A stretch of 64,000 bases of DNA from Reyranella sp. (GTDB lineage Bacteria > Pseudomonadota > Alphaproteobacteria > Reyranellales > Reyranellaceae), in NCBI GenBank assembly GCA_029946105.1, contig JAQSDW010000002.1, positions 26,224 to 90,223 of the forward strand, given 5' to 3'. The first letter of the stretch is position 1. Each line of letters begins with the position of its first letter. A program made the translations under genes and the position numbers. The notes beneath the pieces are model-generated. The model did not search any database. It worked only from the letters and a program-made list of their open reading frames with translations, and was not told the origin of the DNA. Shown in pieces: positions 32,133 through 43,448 of the stretch.

Positions 32133-33539
32133 CTAGATGTGCAAGGCTTCGCCGAGCGCCCGCAGGCTGGCCTCGTGGAAGGCCTCTCCCAGTGTCGGAT
32201 GGGCATGAATGGTGCCGGCGATATCTTCCAGGCGAGCCCCCATTTCGAGCGCCAGGCCAAAGGCGCTGGACAGTTCCGACACACCGGCACCGACCGCCGA
32301 GATGCCGAGCACCAGGTGATTGTCGGTTCGCGCCACCACGCGCACGAAACCGTCCTCCGCCCCCAGCGTCATCGCGCGGCCGTTGGCGGTCAGAGGAAAC
32401 ATGCCGACATGCACATCATGACCGGCCGAGCGAGCGGCGTCGGGCGAGAGGCCGACGGTGACGATCTCGGGATCGGTGAAGCAGACGGCCGGGATTACCG
32501 CACCGTCGAATATGCGGCGATGGCCGGCGATTATTTCGGCAACCACCACACCCTGCGCCATCGCGCGGTGCGCCAGCATCGGCTCCCCGGTCAGGTCGCC
32601 CACCGCCCAGACATTGTGCATGGAGGTCGCACAGCGTTCGTCGATGCGCACGAAGGCGCCGTTCATCGTGAGGTCGAGCCGGTTGAGGCCAAGACCCGTC
32701 GTCCTAGCCCGCCTGCCCGTCGCGACAAGGATTAGGTCGGCCGGGATGTCGCGCGCCGCGGCGCCGTCCTGCACCACCTGCAGCGCGTCGCCGGCATCGG
32801 AGAGGCCGGAGGCCCTGACGCGCGTCAGGACCTCGACCCCCAAGGCACGAAGACGCCGGACCACCGGCCGGGTGAGTTCGGAGTCGTAGGCGGGCAGGAT
32901 CCGGTCCTCTGCCTCGACAACCGTGACCTTGGCGCCGAGCTTGGCGAAGGCGATCCCGAGTTCCAGTCCGATGTAACCTGCGCCCACGACCGCCAGGCGC
33001 TCGGGCACCGCCGACAGCGACAGCGCTTCGGTCGAAGAGATGATGCGTCCGCCGAAGGGCAGCACCGCCACGCTCGCGGCCTCCGAGCCCGTGGCCAGCA
33101 CAACATGCTCGGCCCGTACGACCTGGGGCCCGGTATCCGTTTCGACCCGGCAGGTCTTGCCGTCCACCATCTCGGCGTGGCCATGGACGATCTTTACCTT
33201 GTAGCGCTTCAGCAGTGCGCCAACGCCACCGGTGAGACGGCCGACAATGCCGTCCTTCCATTCCATCGTGCGGGCGAATTCCAGCGTCGGCCGCTCGACA
33301 CGCAAGCCGAACGGCGCGGACGTCGCCTGCTCATGCGCGTGCCGGTAGGCGTCGGCCACGTGGATGAGCGCCTTCGACGGAATGCAGCCGACATTGAGGC
33401 AGGTTCCGCCCAACCCGCCCTCGCGACCGCCCTGTTCGACGAGCACCACGTCGAGCCCGAGCTGCCCGGCGCGAATCGCTGTGACATAGCCGCCGGGGCC
33501 ACCGCCGACGACCAGGACCTTGGCAGAAATCTCAGCCAT
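32133..33539 (-). CDS. lpdA: dihydrolipoyl dehydrogenase (E3) of the branched-chain complex
   Basis: A 468-residue flavoprotein disulfide reductase that reoxidises dihydrolipoyl groups with NAD+. The FAD loop [18 protein letters not shown] is followed by the redox pair C47/C52 in [13 protein letters not shown]; the NAD loop is [19 protein letters not shown], and the C-terminal catalytic dyad is [14 protein letters not shown] 33539 ([13 protein letters not shown]) has GAGGCG upstream. It is the last gene of the bkd operon, 1 bp after the E2 gene, so it serves this complex; pyruvate dehydrogenase would have its own E3. Confidence 0.95.
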   Translation of the reverse strand: MAEISAKVLVVGGGPGGYVTAIRAGQLGLDVVLVEQGGREGGLGGTCLNVGCIPSKALIHVADAYRHAHEQATSAPFGLRVERPTLEFARTMEWKDGIVGRLTGGVGALLKRYKVKIVHGHAEMVDGKTCRVETDTGPQVVRAEHVVLATGSEAASVAVLPFGGRIISSTEALSLSAVPERLAVVGAGYIGLELGIAFAKLGAKVTVVEAEDRILPAYDSELTRPVVRRLRALGVEVLTRVRASGLSDAGDALQVVQDGAAARDIPADLILVATGRRARTTGLGLNRLDLTMNGAFVRIDERCATSMHNVWAVGDLTGEPMLAHRAMAQGVVVAEIIAGHRRIFDGAVIPAVCFTDPEIVTVGLSPDAARSAGHDVHVGMFPLTANGRAMTLGAEDGFVRVVARTDNHLVLGISAVGAGVSELSSAFGLALEMGARLEDIAGTIHAHPTLGEAFHEASLRALGEALHI

Positions 33540-33540
33540 C

Positions 33541-34806
33541 TCACGCCTCAATGAAAAGTGTCGCCGGCGCTTCGAGCAGGCCCTTGATGCGCTGGACGAA
33601 GCGCGCGGCGATATAACCGTCGATAACGCGATGATCGAAGGACGACGACAGGTTCATCATGGTACGCGGCACGAACTGCGAACCTTGCCACACCGGCCGC
33701 ACGACCTGCCGGTTGATCCCGACGATCGCCACTTCCGGCCGGTTGATCACCGGCGTGGTGACGATCCCGCCGAGCGCGCCCAGGCTGGTGATCGTGATCG
33801 TCGACCCGGACAGCTCGGCGCGCGTCGCCGTTCCCTGGCGGGCGGCCTCGGCAAGACGCCGGACTTCCGCCGCAAAATCCCACAGGCCCCGCGCCTCGCA
33901 GTGACGCACGACGGGAACCATGAGGCCGGACGGTGTATGCGTCGCGATGCCGATATGGACGCCGCCGTGCCGTTCGATGATCTCGGCTTCGTCGTCATAG
34001 AGCGCGTTGATCTCGGGAAAATCGGCAATGGCCTTGACCAGCGCCTGCATCAGGAACGGCATGAGCGTAAGCCGGGGGCGATCCGGACGATCCTGTGCAT
34101 TGAGCGTGGCCCGCAGCTCCTCGACCGCGGTCACGTCGACTTCCTCGACATAGGAGAAGTGCGCGACCCGTCGCTTCGACTCCGCCATCTTCTGGGCAAT
34201 GCGCCGGCGCAAGCCGACCATCTTGATCGACTCAACACTGGTGTTGGCGACCCGGGCAGCGCTCCCTGGGGCGTTGCCGCCGCCGCGCAGGAAGGCGTCG
34301 AGATCGTCATGACCGATCCGACCGGCGGGTCCACTGCCCCGGACCTGGCGCAGATCGACACCGGCATCCCGCGCGCGACGGCGCACAGCGGGCGAAGCCA
34401 TCGGCCGGGCAATCGCGGGACGCGACGCCAGAGGTCCGTTGCTCGTTGCGGTGCGCTCGGGCCTCGGCACGGGTGCCATCGCTTGCGCTTCCGACTTTAC
34501 CGCAGCAGGGGGTTCGGGGGCCGCCACTTGCCTCGGAGCGGCAGCCACTTCTTCATTGCCATCGGCCGCGACCTCGAGACGGACAAGCTCGGCGCCCACC
34601 GCCAGGACACCACCGACCTCCGCGCCCAGCGCGATGACGGTTCCTGCGACCGGCGAGGGGATCTCAACCGTCGCCTTATCGGTCATCACCGCGGCAAGGA
34701 TCTGGTCCTCGAGCACCGACTGGCCGACGGTGACGTGCCACTCCACCACCTCTGCCTCGGCCACGCCCTCGCCGACATCCGGCAGCTTGACGATGCGCGT
34801 GCCCAT
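33541..34806 (-). CDS. bkdB: branched-chain 2-oxoacid dehydrogenase E2 (lipoyl acyltransferase)
   Basis: A 421-residue acyltransferase. One lipoyl domain (residues 1-80, lipoylated K44 in MTDKATVEI), a Pro/Ala-rich linker, a peripheral-subunit-binding domain ([22 protein letters not shown]... [11 protein letters not shown], about 135-175), and the catalytic core with [10 protein letters not shown], whose His and Asp are the catalytic pair. A single lipoyl domain favours the branched-chain complex over pyruvate dehydrogenase. It transfers isobutyryl, isovaleryl or 2-methylbutyryl groups to CoA. Spacing to neighbours is 1 bp on both sides. Confidence 0.93.
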   Translation of the reverse strand: MGTRIVKLPDVGEGVAEAEVVEWHVTVGQSVLEDQILAAVMTDKATVEIPSPVAGTVIALGAEVGGVLAVGAELVRLEVAADGNEEVAAAPRQVAAPEPPAAVKSEAQAMAPVPRPERTATSNGPLASRPAIARPMASPAVRRRARDAGVDLRQVRGSGPAGRIGHDDLDAFLRGGGNAPGSAARVANTSVESIKMVGLRRRIAQKMAESKRRVAHFSYVEEVDVTAVEELRATLNAQDRPDRPRLTLMPFLMQALVKAIADFPEINALYDDEAEIIERHGGVHIGIATHTPSGLMVPVVRHCEARGLWDFAAEVRRLAEAARQGTATRAELSGSTITITSLGALGGIVTTPVINRPEVAIVGINRQVVRPVWQGSQFVPRTMMNLSSSFDHRVIDGYIAARFVQRIKGLLEAPATLFIEA

Positions 34807-34807
34807 C

Positions 34808-35821
34808 TCAGGCCTCCATCACGGCCTTGAGGGCACGGCCGACCCGCGCCGGCCCCGGGAAATAGTCCCACTCCTGCGCATGCGGATAGGGCGTGTCCCA
34901 GCCGGTCACGCGCACGACAGGCGCCTCGAGACTGTAGAAGCAATGCTCCTGGACGAGGGCGCTGAGCTCGGCGCCGAACCCCGACGTCAACGTCGCTTCG
35001 TGGACGACCACGCACCGACCGGTCTTCTCCACCGATGCCGCGATGGTTTCGAGGTCGTATGGCAACAGGGTACGGAGATCGATGATCTCGGCGTCGATGC
35101 CGATGTCGGCAACGGCGGCCTCGGCCACGAAGACCATGGTGCCATAGGCCAGCACCGTGACGGCGGTCCCCGCGCGGCGAACCGCGGCCTTGCCCAGCGG
35201 CACGGTGTAGTGGCCGTCCGGGACTTCGCCCTGGGCATGCTTCGCCCACGGCGTCACGGGCCGGTCGTGATGGCCGTCGAAGGGGCCGTTGTAGAGCCGC
35301 TTGGGCTCGAGGAAAATCACCGGGTCGTTGTCCTCGATCGCCGCGATCAGCAGGCCCTTGGCGTCATAAGGGTTGGACGGCACGACGGTCTTGAGGCCCG
35401 CGACATGGGTGAACAGGGCCTCCGGGCTCTGGCTATGGGTCTGGCCACCGAAGATGCCGCCGCCCGTCGGCATGCGCACCACGAGTGGCGCCGTGAACTG
35501 GCCGTTGGATCGATAGCGCAGCCGTGCGGCTTCCGACACGATCTGGTCGTAGGCCGGATACATGTAATCGGCGAACTGTATCTCGACGCACGGCCGCAGG
35601 CCGTAGGCTGCCATGCCGACCGCGACGCCCACGATGCCGAGCTCGTTGATCGGCGTATCGAAGCAGCGGCTGGTGCCGAACTTCTGCTGCAGGCCCTGGG
35701 TGCAGCGGAAGACACCGCCGAAATAGCCGACGTCCTCGCCGAACACGACGACGTTGTCGTCGCGCTGCATGGAAACATCCATGGCATCGCGGATCGCCTC
35801 GACCATGGTCTTACGCGGCAT
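34808..35821 (-). CDS. bkdA2: branched-chain 2-oxoacid dehydrogenase E1 beta
   Basis: A 337-residue transketolase-like beta subunit. FGEDVGYFGGVFRCTQGL (residues 27-44), FDTPINELGIVGVAVGMAAYG and VEIQFADYMYPAYDQIVSE match branched-chain rather than pyruvate E1 beta; MPTGGGIFGGQTHSQSPEALFTHVAGLKTVVPSNPYDAKGLL covers the interface with the E1 alpha active site, and the C-terminal transketolase domain contains GFGAELSALVQE. It sits between E1 alpha (3-bp gap) and E2 (1-bp gap). Confidence 0.95.
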   Translation of the reverse strand: MPRKTMVEAIRDAMDVSMQRDDNVVVFGEDVGYFGGVFRCTQGLQQKFGTSRCFDTPINELGIVGVAVGMAAYGLRPCVEIQFADYMYPAYDQIVSEAARLRYRSNGQFTAPLVVRMPTGGGIFGGQTHSQSPEALFTHVAGLKTVVPSNPYDAKGLLIAAIEDNDPVIFLEPKRLYNGPFDGHHDRPVTPWAKHAQGEVPDGHYTVPLGKAAVRRAGTAVTVLAYGTMVFVAEAAVADIGIDAEIIDLRTLLPYDLETIAASVEKTGRCVVVHEATLTSGFGAELSALVQEHCFYSLEAPVVRVTGWDTPYPHAQEWDYFPGPARVGRALKAVMEA

Positions 35822-35824
35822 CGT

Positions 35825-37090
<1,266 letters not shown>

Positions 37091-37212
37091 CTATCGCCTC
37101 TGGCGCCCTATCAACCAAGCCGGCAATAGCAGCGAATTTGCGGCGGAGAATGGTTCGTGCTGGGCTACGTTCATCATCAGCGAGACTTCAAACGACACCC
37201 CGGGAGGAACGA

Positions 37213-37713
37213 GTGACGAGTGTACTCGACGACTATCTGGTGGACCCCGAGGTATCGCTCCTGGACAAGATCCGGATGCAGGCCCAGGTCCTGGTCCCGG
37301 TGTTGCGCGCGCTGCGGACGGAACTGGGGAAGGACAAGGCCGACGCCATCGTGAAGCAGGCATTGCGCGACTGGTCGAAGCAGCTGTTCGCGGCCATCGG
37401 CGACGGCATCGACGGCAGCCCGCGGCGCAAGTGGGCAACCATCCAAAGCGTCTGGGGCGACGTCTCCGGGCGGGAGGTCGAGGTCGAGGTTCTTCGCCAG
37501 GACAAGGAGGCCATGGACATCGACGTGACGCGCTGCCGCTTCGCAGAATTCTTCCGCGCGCTCGGCGAACCCGAGCTCGGCGCGTTGCTGATATGCGAGG
37601 CAGACTTCGACATCGCCGCAGCCGGTACGGGGGAAGTGAGTCTCGACCGCGCCCAGACGATCATGCAGGGCGCGCCAAGCTGCACTTTCCGCTACCGGTT
37701 TGCGCCGCGCTAA
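37213..37713 (+). CDS. L-2-amino-thiazoline-4-carboxylic acid hydrolase family protein
   Basis: A 166-residue protein of the ATC hydrolase family, named for an enzyme that opens thiazoline rings in cysteine synthesis; many members act on unknown substrates. The C-terminal segment CRFAEFFRALGEPELGALLICEADFDIA is diagnostic, with SCTFRYRF at the end. The N-terminal half is helical (LLDKIRMQAQVLVPVLRALRTELGKDKADAIVKQAL). I chose GTG 37213, 6 nt after GGGAGG; a longer frame reading into the intergenic region has no ribosome binding site. Divergent from bkdA1. Confidence 0.78.
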   Translation: MTSVLDDYLVDPEVSLLDKIRMQAQVLVPVLRALRTELGKDKADAIVKQALRDWSKQLFAAIGDGIDGSPRRKWATIQSVWGDVSGREVEVEVLRQDKEAMDIDVTRCRFAEFFRALGEPELGALLICEADFDIAAAGTGEVSLDRAQTIMQGAPSCTFRYRFAPR

Positions 37714-37736
37714 CTGTCTCTATCTTAGCCTGGGCC

Positions 37737-38390
37737 TTACCTTGGCGGCTTGCTGGTCCACCGGGGCGGCAGCAGGTGGGTATTGAGGGAAAAGTGGGCG
37801 CTGTTGTCGGTTATCCGGAAAGAGCCGGATAGCGGCACGTCATATTCAGCGCGGAAATAGATTTCCGCCCGCTGGGCGACGCTTGGATCATCGTTGATCG
37901 GATGCCCGATCAGCGTCCGGAAGGGGCAAGTGAAAGCGGCGGACTCGCCGGGTTCAAGTCCCGAGGCGCCTGCCGGAAACCGTACGTTGGTTGCGCCGAT
38001 CATGGTCGGCTCCATCCCCGACGCGCGGACATGCGCCACGACGCAGCTGATCTTCAGGTTCGACAGCGCGAACCAGGGGTTCTTGTTCTCCACTCGAAAG
38101 ACAACGTCGAAAGCCGAACCCGTCGTCAGATCCTCTGATGAATAGCTCGGGGTCGGCCGGAGGGACCACACGCCAAAGGCCACGCCCGCGAGCAGGCCGA
38201 TGACGAGCAGCGCCACGAACGCCTGCCGAATCGACCGTGCACCCCCGCGCGCCATCAGCAGGAGCTCCTGTTGAAGCGTCAGCGGCGGCGGCCTCGGCGC
38301 CCGGGCGCGGGGTTGGCGCCGTGGCCCCGGCTTTGAGCGCGCGGCGCTGCCTTCTCCGGGCTTCCTTCTCGACTTCTGCTTCGCAGCCAT
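37737..38390 (-). CDS. single-pass membrane protein of unknown function
   Basis: A 217-residue protein. The N-terminus is strongly basic and Pro-rich (KQKSRRKPGEGSAARSKPGPRR), followed by one transmembrane helix (RQAFVALLVIGLLAGVAFGVWSL, about residues 60-82) and a soluble C-terminal domain of beta character (DVVFRVENKNPWFALSNLKISC; FPAGASGLEPGESAAFTCPF; AEIYFRAEYDVP) that resembles periplasmic beta-sandwich domains. One Cys pair (ISCVV, FTCPF) could form a disulfide outside. The basic N-terminus implies N-in topology. It lies 8 bp after the gene at 38399 and is probably cotranscribed. Confidence 0.7.
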   Translation of the reverse strand: MAAKQKSRRKPGEGSAARSKPGPRRQPRARAPRPPPLTLQQELLLMARGGARSIRQAFVALLVIGLLAGVAFGVWSLRPTPSYSSEDLTTGSAFDVVFRVENKNPWFALSNLKISCVVAHVRASGMEPTMIGATNVRFPAGASGLEPGESAAFTCPFRTLIGHPINDDPSVAQRAEIYFRAEYDVPLSGSFRITDNSAHFSLNTHLLPPRWTSKPPR

Positions 38391-38398
38391 TCCGCCGG

Positions 38399-38698
38399 CT
38401 ACCTTCGCGCCAGCATGTCGGTCGCAAGAAGTTCCCATTCTTCTTCAAGTGTCGACTTTGGCGGCGTTGTGCCGGCGCGCCGATACCAATAGCCCGCGTT
38501 CGCCATATCGCCTTCCTGACGATGCAGATGGGCATGGACGCGATCGCAGTCGGGCTCGCCTTCGTGCTTCTGGACGCATTCATGAGCGCGCGCCCAATCG
38601 CCCCGAAGGAGCCACCACAGAGCCTGCAGAGAAGGCCCCATGTCGGAAGGCGGCTGCTCCGCGGAAACGCTTTTGCGGAATGAATCGATCGTTGTCAT
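38399..38698 (-). CDS. conserved hypothetical protein, 99 residues
   Basis: A small soluble protein with a recognisable helical pattern: LQALWWLLRGDWARAHECVQKHE followed by DRVHAHLHRQEGDMANAGYWYRRAG. This resembles one TPR hairpin (W..A...Y pattern) and is a conserved hypothetical seen in several proteobacteria (recalled, not searched). It contains no catalytic motif. It precedes the membrane protein gene at 37737 by 8 bp on the same strand, which may be its functional partner. Confidence 0.72.
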   Translation of the reverse strand: MTTIDSFRKSVSAEQPPSDMGPSLQALWWLLRGDWARAHECVQKHEGEPDCDRVHAHLHRQEGDMANAGYWYRRAGTTPPKSTLEEEWELLATDMLARR

Positions 38699-38758
38699 GG
38701 CATCGTCGATCCTGGGTCTGGAGAAGTCCGGGGCCTCACCCGAAGTATAGCGCGGATT

Positions 38759-39631
38759 TCAGCCGGCCAGGACCAGCTCGCTGCCCACGATCGTCGTCCG
38801 GTGCATCACCCGGCGCTCGGCCGGATCGTGCGGGGTGACAGCATGGACGGTACAGCGGTTGTCCCACATCAGCACGTCATCCGGCTCCCAGCTGTGCCGG
38901 TACATGTACTTCGGCTGGGACGAGAATTCCGTCAGCTCCTCGATCAGCTTGCGCGCCGCGCCATCGTCCATGCCTTCGATGGCATCGTTGTAGATCGAGC
39001 TGATGTAGAGCGACTTGGCGCCGGTGACGGGATGGCGCCGTACCATCGGATGCCAGACCGGCGGCATTGCCGCCTGCTCTTCCGGCGTCGGCGGCGGCGA
39101 GCCCACCAGCCTGGCCAGCATGCCGAAATCGTGCCGCGCCTTGCGGCCCTCGACTTGCTGGCGCAGGCCCTCCGGCAGCTCGTCGTAGACCATGTACATG
39201 TTGATGAACTGCGTGATGCCGCCGGTCCGGCTGATCTCGATGCCGTGAAGCAACGATCCCACGCTCGGCGTTGGCCGGTAGCTCGAATCGGTGTGCCACA
39301 TGCGCGACGAGGACAGTTGCTTCTGCGAGGGCTCCGAGGGCCGCATCACGCGGTTCTGGTCATCGACGTTCGAGACGAGAAAGATTTCCCTCACCCTGTC
39401 GGACCGCAGATGAAGGGAAGTCTGATGAAAGATCTCCGGGGCCCCGAAGTGGCGGGTGAAGGCCACATGCTCCTGATCCGTGATGCGCTGGTCGGGAAAC
39501 ACCAACACCAGATGTTTCATCCAGGCATCGCTGACCGCCCGCAGGGTTTCCGCATCCATCGGCTGCCGCATGTCGATGCCGCGGATTTCCGCGCCCAGGG
39601 CCGGATGTCTCGGGGTGACGGTGATGGTCAT
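38759..39631 (-). CDS. TauD/TfdA-family Fe(II)/2-oxoglutarate dioxygenase
   Basis: A 290-residue non-haem iron dioxygenase. The iron ligands are H and D of SSSRMWHTDSSYRPTPSVGSLL (HxD, about residues 108-110) and the distal His in MWDNRCTVHAVTPHD, with the 2-oxoglutarate-binding Arg in ERRVMHRTT. The N-terminal HPALGAEIRGIDMRQPMD and VFPDQRITDQEHVAFTRHFG are typical of TfdA-like enzymes acting on aryloxyalkanoates, sulfonates or related compounds. ATG 39631 matches the family start. Divergent from an SDR gene 52 bp away, which may act on the same product. Confidence 0.88.
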   Translation of the reverse strand: MTITVTPRHPALGAEIRGIDMRQPMDAETLRAVSDAWMKHLVLVFPDQRITDQEHVAFTRHFGAPEIFHQTSLHLRSDRVREIFLVSNVDDQNRVMRPSEPSQKQLSSSRMWHTDSSYRPTPSVGSLLHGIEISRTGGITQFINMYMVYDELPEGLRQQVEGRKARHDFGMLARLVGSPPPTPEEQAAMPPVWHPMVRRHPVTGAKSLYISSIYNDAIEGMDDGAARKLIEELTEFSSQPKYMYRHSWEPDDVLMWDNRCTVHAVTPHDPAERRVMHRTTIVGSELVLAG

Positions 39632-39683
39632 GACGGCTGCCGATGGTAGACTTCCGGAAACATTGAGCAAGGGGACGGACAAG

Positions 39684-40484
39684 ATGGATTTCACCGGAAA
39701 GGTTGCCCTGATTACGGGCGGTGGCAATGGGATCGGCCGCGCGGCCTCCGTGAGTTTCGCGCAGCGAGGCGCCAAGGTCGTGGTGGTCGACCGCGATGGA
39801 ACAGCGGCGGAGGCCACCGCCGGCATCATCCGCCAGAAGGGCGGCGAGGCGATCGCCGTCACGGCCGACGTCACCAAGTCGGACGACGTGAAGGCCTATG
39901 TGAAGGCTACCATCGACAAGTTCGGCCGGATCGACTGCTTCTTCAACAACGCCGGCATCGAGGGGAAACTGGCCCCGACGGCGGAGTATGACGAGGCAAT
40001 GTTCGATGCCGTGATCGGCGTCAATGTGAAGGGCGTGTTCCTGGGGATGCGCCATGTCCTGCCCGAGATGATCCGCCAGGGCAGCGGCGCGGTGGTCAAC
40101 ACTGCCTCGGTCGCGGGCCTCGTCGCCTCGCCCGGCATGCCGGCCTATGTAGCATCCAAGCACGCCGTCATCGGTCTCACCAAGACCGCCGCCGGCGAGG
40201 TCGGGCGCCAGGGCATCAGGGTGAACGCCGTGTGCCCCGGGCCGGTCGACACGCGCATGATCCACGCGCTGGAGCAGCAGATCGATCCCGCGAACCCCGA
40301 CGCGGTCGGGGCGCGCTACCAGGCTGCACTGCCGAGCGGGCGCTACTCGACGGTGGAAGAAATCGCCAACATGGTCCTGTTCCTCTGCTCGGACCTCGCG
40401 TCCAACACGACCGGCGGCCAGTTCGTCGTCGACGGCGGGCGCACGGCCACGGGCGGCGCGGTGACCAACCGGGCAACGCGCTGA
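39684..40484 (+). CDS. SDR family oxidoreductase
   Basis: A 266-residue classical SDR: cofactor loop TGGGNGIGRAASVSFAQRG (residues 11-29), NNAGIEGKL, catalytic Ser in NTASVAG, YxxxK in YVASKHAVIGLTKTAA, and the ending TTGGQFVVDGGRTA. VVVDRDG at strand 2 has an Asp, favouring NAD+. ATG 39684 (MDFTGKVALITGG) fits the family start. It is divergent from the TauD-type gene and shares its 52-bp upstream region, so joint use in breakdown of an organic acid or ether is plausible but not shown. Confidence 0.88.
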   Translation: MDFTGKVALITGGGNGIGRAASVSFAQRGAKVVVVDRDGTAAEATAGIIRQKGGEAIAVTADVTKSDDVKAYVKATIDKFGRIDCFFNNAGIEGKLAPTAEYDEAMFDAVIGVNVKGVFLGMRHVLPEMIRQGSGAVVNTASVAGLVASPGMPAYVASKHAVIGLTKTAAGEVGRQGIRVNAVCPGPVDTRMIHALEQQIDPANPDAVGARYQAALPSGRYSTVEEIANMVLFLCSDLASNTTGGQFVVDGGRTATGGAVTNRATR

Positions 40485-40491
40485 AAATCCG

Positions 40492-42387
40492 TCAGCTGCC
40501 GGTCCGGAGCCCGCGGACGACGAAGGCGTTGAGCCTTCTGGCGAAGGCCGCGGGATCCGACGGCACCTCGCCATCGAGAATATGGGCCTGGTCGAGGAGC
40601 AGGCTGGCCAGGTCCGACACGTCTTCCTGCCGGTCGTCGGTCCGTGCGACCCCGAGCGCCCGGACCAGATCGTGGCCCATGTTCAGTTCCAGGATGGGCT
40701 TGGCGCCACTGCCGCGATCCTGGCGCGCCAGCATGCGCTCCAGCTCGCGGTCCCGTCCCTGGGTGCTGGCCACGAGGCAAGACGCGCTTTCGGTCAGCCG
40801 CTGCGAGGCCCGCACCTCCGAGACCTTGTCGCCGAGGGCTTCCTTGACGGCCGTGACGATGGCCTGCTCGTCCTCCGCCGTGGCCTTCGGCCCGGCCTTG
40901 CCTGCCGCATCGTCCAGCAACGGGATCAGCCCGAAGTCCACGTCACCCTGGCTCAAGGACTTGAGCGGCTTGCCGTCGAACTCCTGCGGCGATGTCGTCC
41001 AGAAGGCATCGATCGGATCGGTCAGCAGCAGCACCTCGACACCGCGGGCCCGTGCAGCCTCGAGCTTGGGATTGGACTTCAGTCGTTCGGCGCCTTCGCC
41101 CACGAGGTAGTAGATTTCCGTCTGATTGGGCTTCAGGTCGGCGACATAGTCCTTGAGCGAGCGCAGGCCATCCCCGCTGGTCGTGGCGAAGCGGGCCAGC
41201 GCCAGCAACTGGCTGCGGCGTTCCTGGTCCTCGTAGAGGCCTTCCTTGAGGACCGGACCGAACGCAGCCCAGATTTTTGCGTAGGTCTCGGCGTCCTTGG
41301 TGGCCGCGCTCTCCAGTTCGCCGATCACGCGGGTCGCCAGGCCGCTGCGGATCTGCACCACCTGCGGATTGTTCTGCAGCATCTCGCGAGAGAGATTGAG
41401 CGGCAGGTCTTCGCTGTCGACGACACCGCGCACGAACCGCAGATAGGCCGGCAGCAGATCGGCATCGTCGGTGATGTAGACCCGCCGGACATAAAGCTTC
41501 ACACGGCCCTTGCGGCCCGGATCCGAGAGGTCGAACGGCGGACTCGCCGGCACGAAGAGCAGGACGGCGTAGGACTGACGCCCTTCCACCTTGTAGTGCA
41601 GCGTCAACGCCGGCTCGTCGAAGGCCATGGCGATCGAGCGATAGGCCTGCGTGTAGTCCTCCGGCTTGACCTCGGACTTCGAGCGCTGCCACAGGGCGCT
41701 GGCGGCATTGACCTGGCGCGCCTCGCCCTTGTCGTCGACCAACTCGATGGGAAAGAGGATGTGGTCGGAATAGGTCCTGACGATGCGTTCGAGCTCGAAG
41801 GGCTGAAGGTATTTGGCAGCCTCGTCCTTGAGATGCAGGACGATCTCGGTACCCCGAGGTACGCGCCCGGCCTGCTCGTCGCTGGCCGGCGCCACGTCGA
41901 ACCCGGCGCCGCCCGAGGAGATCCAGACCCAGGCATCCGCCGCGCCCGCCCGGCGGCTGGTGACTTCAATGCGATCGGCCACCATGAAGGCGGCGTAGAA
42001 ACCGACGCCGAACTGGCCGATCAGACCCAGGCCCTCCTTGGCATCCTTCATTCCCTTGAGAAATGCCTTCGTTCCCGAGCGCGCGACGGTTCCGAGATTG
42101 TCGATCAACTCCTGGCGGTCCATGCCGATGCCCGAGTCGGAGATCGTCAGCGTCTTTGCCGCGGCATCGGGCTTGAGACGGATGGCCAGCTTTTCACCGC
42201 CGGCCATCAGCTCGGGCCGGGCGACCGCCTCGTAGCGGACCTTGTCGAGGGAGTCGGAGGCGTTCGAAATGAGTTCCCTGAGGAAGACGTCGGTCTCGGA
42301 GTAGACCGAGTGGACCATCAGGTTCAGCAATTCGGCGACTTCCGCCTGGAATTGATGTGCCTGAGCGCTGCCGCCGTCGCCGTTCAT
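40492..42387 (-). CDS. htpG: chaperone HtpG (Hsp90)
   Basis: A 631-residue Hsp90. The ATPase domain shows [15 protein letters not shown] (catalytic Glu region), [24 protein letters not shown] and [15 protein letters not shown]; the middle domain contains [40 protein letters not shown] with the catalytic Arg; the C-terminal dimerisation domain ends after [24 protein letters not shown]. Length is normal (E. coli 624). ATG 42387 is taken over a GTG five codons upstream; neither has a strong ribosome binding site. ATP-dependent folding chaperone, often heat-inducible; no sigma-32 site recognised. Confidence 0.96.
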   Translation of the reverse strand: MNGDGGSAQAHQFQAEVAELLNLMVHSVYSETDVFLRELISNASDSLDKVRYEAVARPELMAGGEKLAIRLKPDAAAKTLTISDSGIGMDRQELIDNLGTVARSGTKAFLKGMKDAKEGLGLIGQFGVGFYAAFMVADRIEVTSRRAGAADAWVWISSGGAGFDVAPASDEQAGRVPRGTEIVLHLKDEAAKYLQPFELERIVRTYSDHILFPIELVDDKGEARQVNAASALWQRSKSEVKPEDYTQAYRSIAMAFDEPALTLHYKVEGRQSYAVLLFVPASPPFDLSDPGRKGRVKLYVRRVYITDDADLLPAYLRFVRGVVDSEDLPLNLSREMLQNNPQVVQIRSGLATRVIGELESAATKDAETYAKIWAAFGPVLKEGLYEDQERRSQLLALARFATTSGDGLRSLKDYVADLKPNQTEIYYLVGEGAERLKSNPKLEAARARGVEVLLLTDPIDAFWTTSPQEFDGKPLKSLSQGDVDFGLIPLLDDAAGKAGPKATAEDEQAIVTAVKEALGDKVSEVRASQRLTESASCLVASTQGRDRELERMLARQDRGSGAKPILELNMGHDLVRALGVARTDDRQEDVSDLASLLLDQAHILDGEVPSDPAAFARRLNAFVVRGLRTGS

Positions 42388-42463
42388 TTCCGCTACCCGC
42401 AAAGTGTGAATTGAGCCGGCGTTGGATATAGGGCATCCGGCAGCGCGGACAAGGCCAGCGCGC

Positions 42464-43411
42464 CTAGCCGGCGCTCCGCCGCGCGCCGGCCTGGCGCGTC
42501 ACGTCCTCGAAGCGGCGCTGGCGCATGGCGACCCGTGGATCGTCCATCTCCTCCGCCTCCGCGCCCGGAATGAAAGCATCGTACCCCGGGGCATAGTTGC
42601 GGTTGGTCTGCTGGGCGTTGCGATTGACCAGCGGTCGCGCAAAGAGCGGGTGACGCATGCTGCGCACCTCGTGCTCGATCTGGATCAGCGGCTTGCCGCT
42701 TTCCAGATCGACGATGCTGTCGAAACGGTACTGGTGCTGGTTGCTTTCCTCGGTGATCAGACCGCGCTCGAGCAGTGCGCGATGCGGCGCCGAGAAGTTC
42801 GCGACATAGACCTGGATGTGATGGCCGTCATAGGCCGCCAGCTTCGCCTTGGTCTCATGGAAGACCAGTTCCTGGTCCATGCCGACCGACACCCGCGCGA
42901 CGGCACCATCGACCTTCGTCGCGGTGCCAAAGATGCGACCGTAGAAGTCCGCGATGCCCTTTGCCGCGCCGACGGGGACGTCGAGCTCGACATAGGGCAT
43001 GCCGAGATTGATGCGGCCGAACTGCGGCGCCGGGTCATGACAGCGGAAGCGGTTGCCCCACGGACAGATCGCCTCGACATGGTCGGCATGCTCGACGAAA
43101 TCGAACTTCGTTCCCTTGAGGGGTTTGCGGAGGTTTTCCAGGCGCCGCAGGAGGCTCGCGCGATCCGGCACGACGAGGCCGACCTGGCCACGCAGGTGCT
43201 GCGGTGTTCCCGTGACGAGGTGGAACTGGCTGCGTCCGACGTTGACCCACATATTGTCGATGCTGGTCATCATGAAGGGATCGCGCGTCAGGCCGAGCCC
43301 GCTGATGTAGAAGAGCGTGGCCAGGCCCTGGTCCTCGATCTGCAGATTGACGTGCTCCAGCCCCACGATATTGCCGAGGTCCTCGGCGCCGCGATCGTAC
43401 TGCTTGGTCAT
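42464..43411 (-). CDS. VOC (glyoxalase/dioxygenase fold) protein
   Basis: A 315-residue protein with two VOC beta-alpha-beta modules, the first starting [29 protein letters not shown] and the second near [29 protein letters not shown]. Candidate metal ligands are the His of LEHVNLQ and the Glu of MPYVELDVP, plus HIQVYVANF. Family members include ring-cleaving dioxygenases and glyoxalases, but the sequence does not fix the reaction. AAGGAGG precedes ATG 43411. It lies immediately downstream of the ABC transporter genes on the same strand, so its substrate may be what that transporter imports. Confidence 0.83.
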   Translation of the reverse strand: MTKQYDRGAEDLGNIVGLEHVNLQIEDQGLATLFYISGLGLTRDPFMMTSIDNMWVNVGRSQFHLVTGTPQHLRGQVGLVVPDRASLLRRLENLRKPLKGTKFDFVEHADHVEAICPWGNRFRCHDPAPQFGRINLGMPYVELDVPVGAAKGIADFYGRIFGTATKVDGAVARVSVGMDQELVFHETKAKLAAYDGHHIQVYVANFSAPHRALLERGLITEESNQHQYRFDSIVDLESGKPLIQIEHEVRSMRHPLFARPLVNRNAQQTNRNYAPGYDAFIPGAEAEEMDDPRVAMRQRRFEDVTRQAGARRSAG

Positions 43412-43448
43412 CGCCTGCCTCCTTCGATTGCCTACGACGCCCGATTGC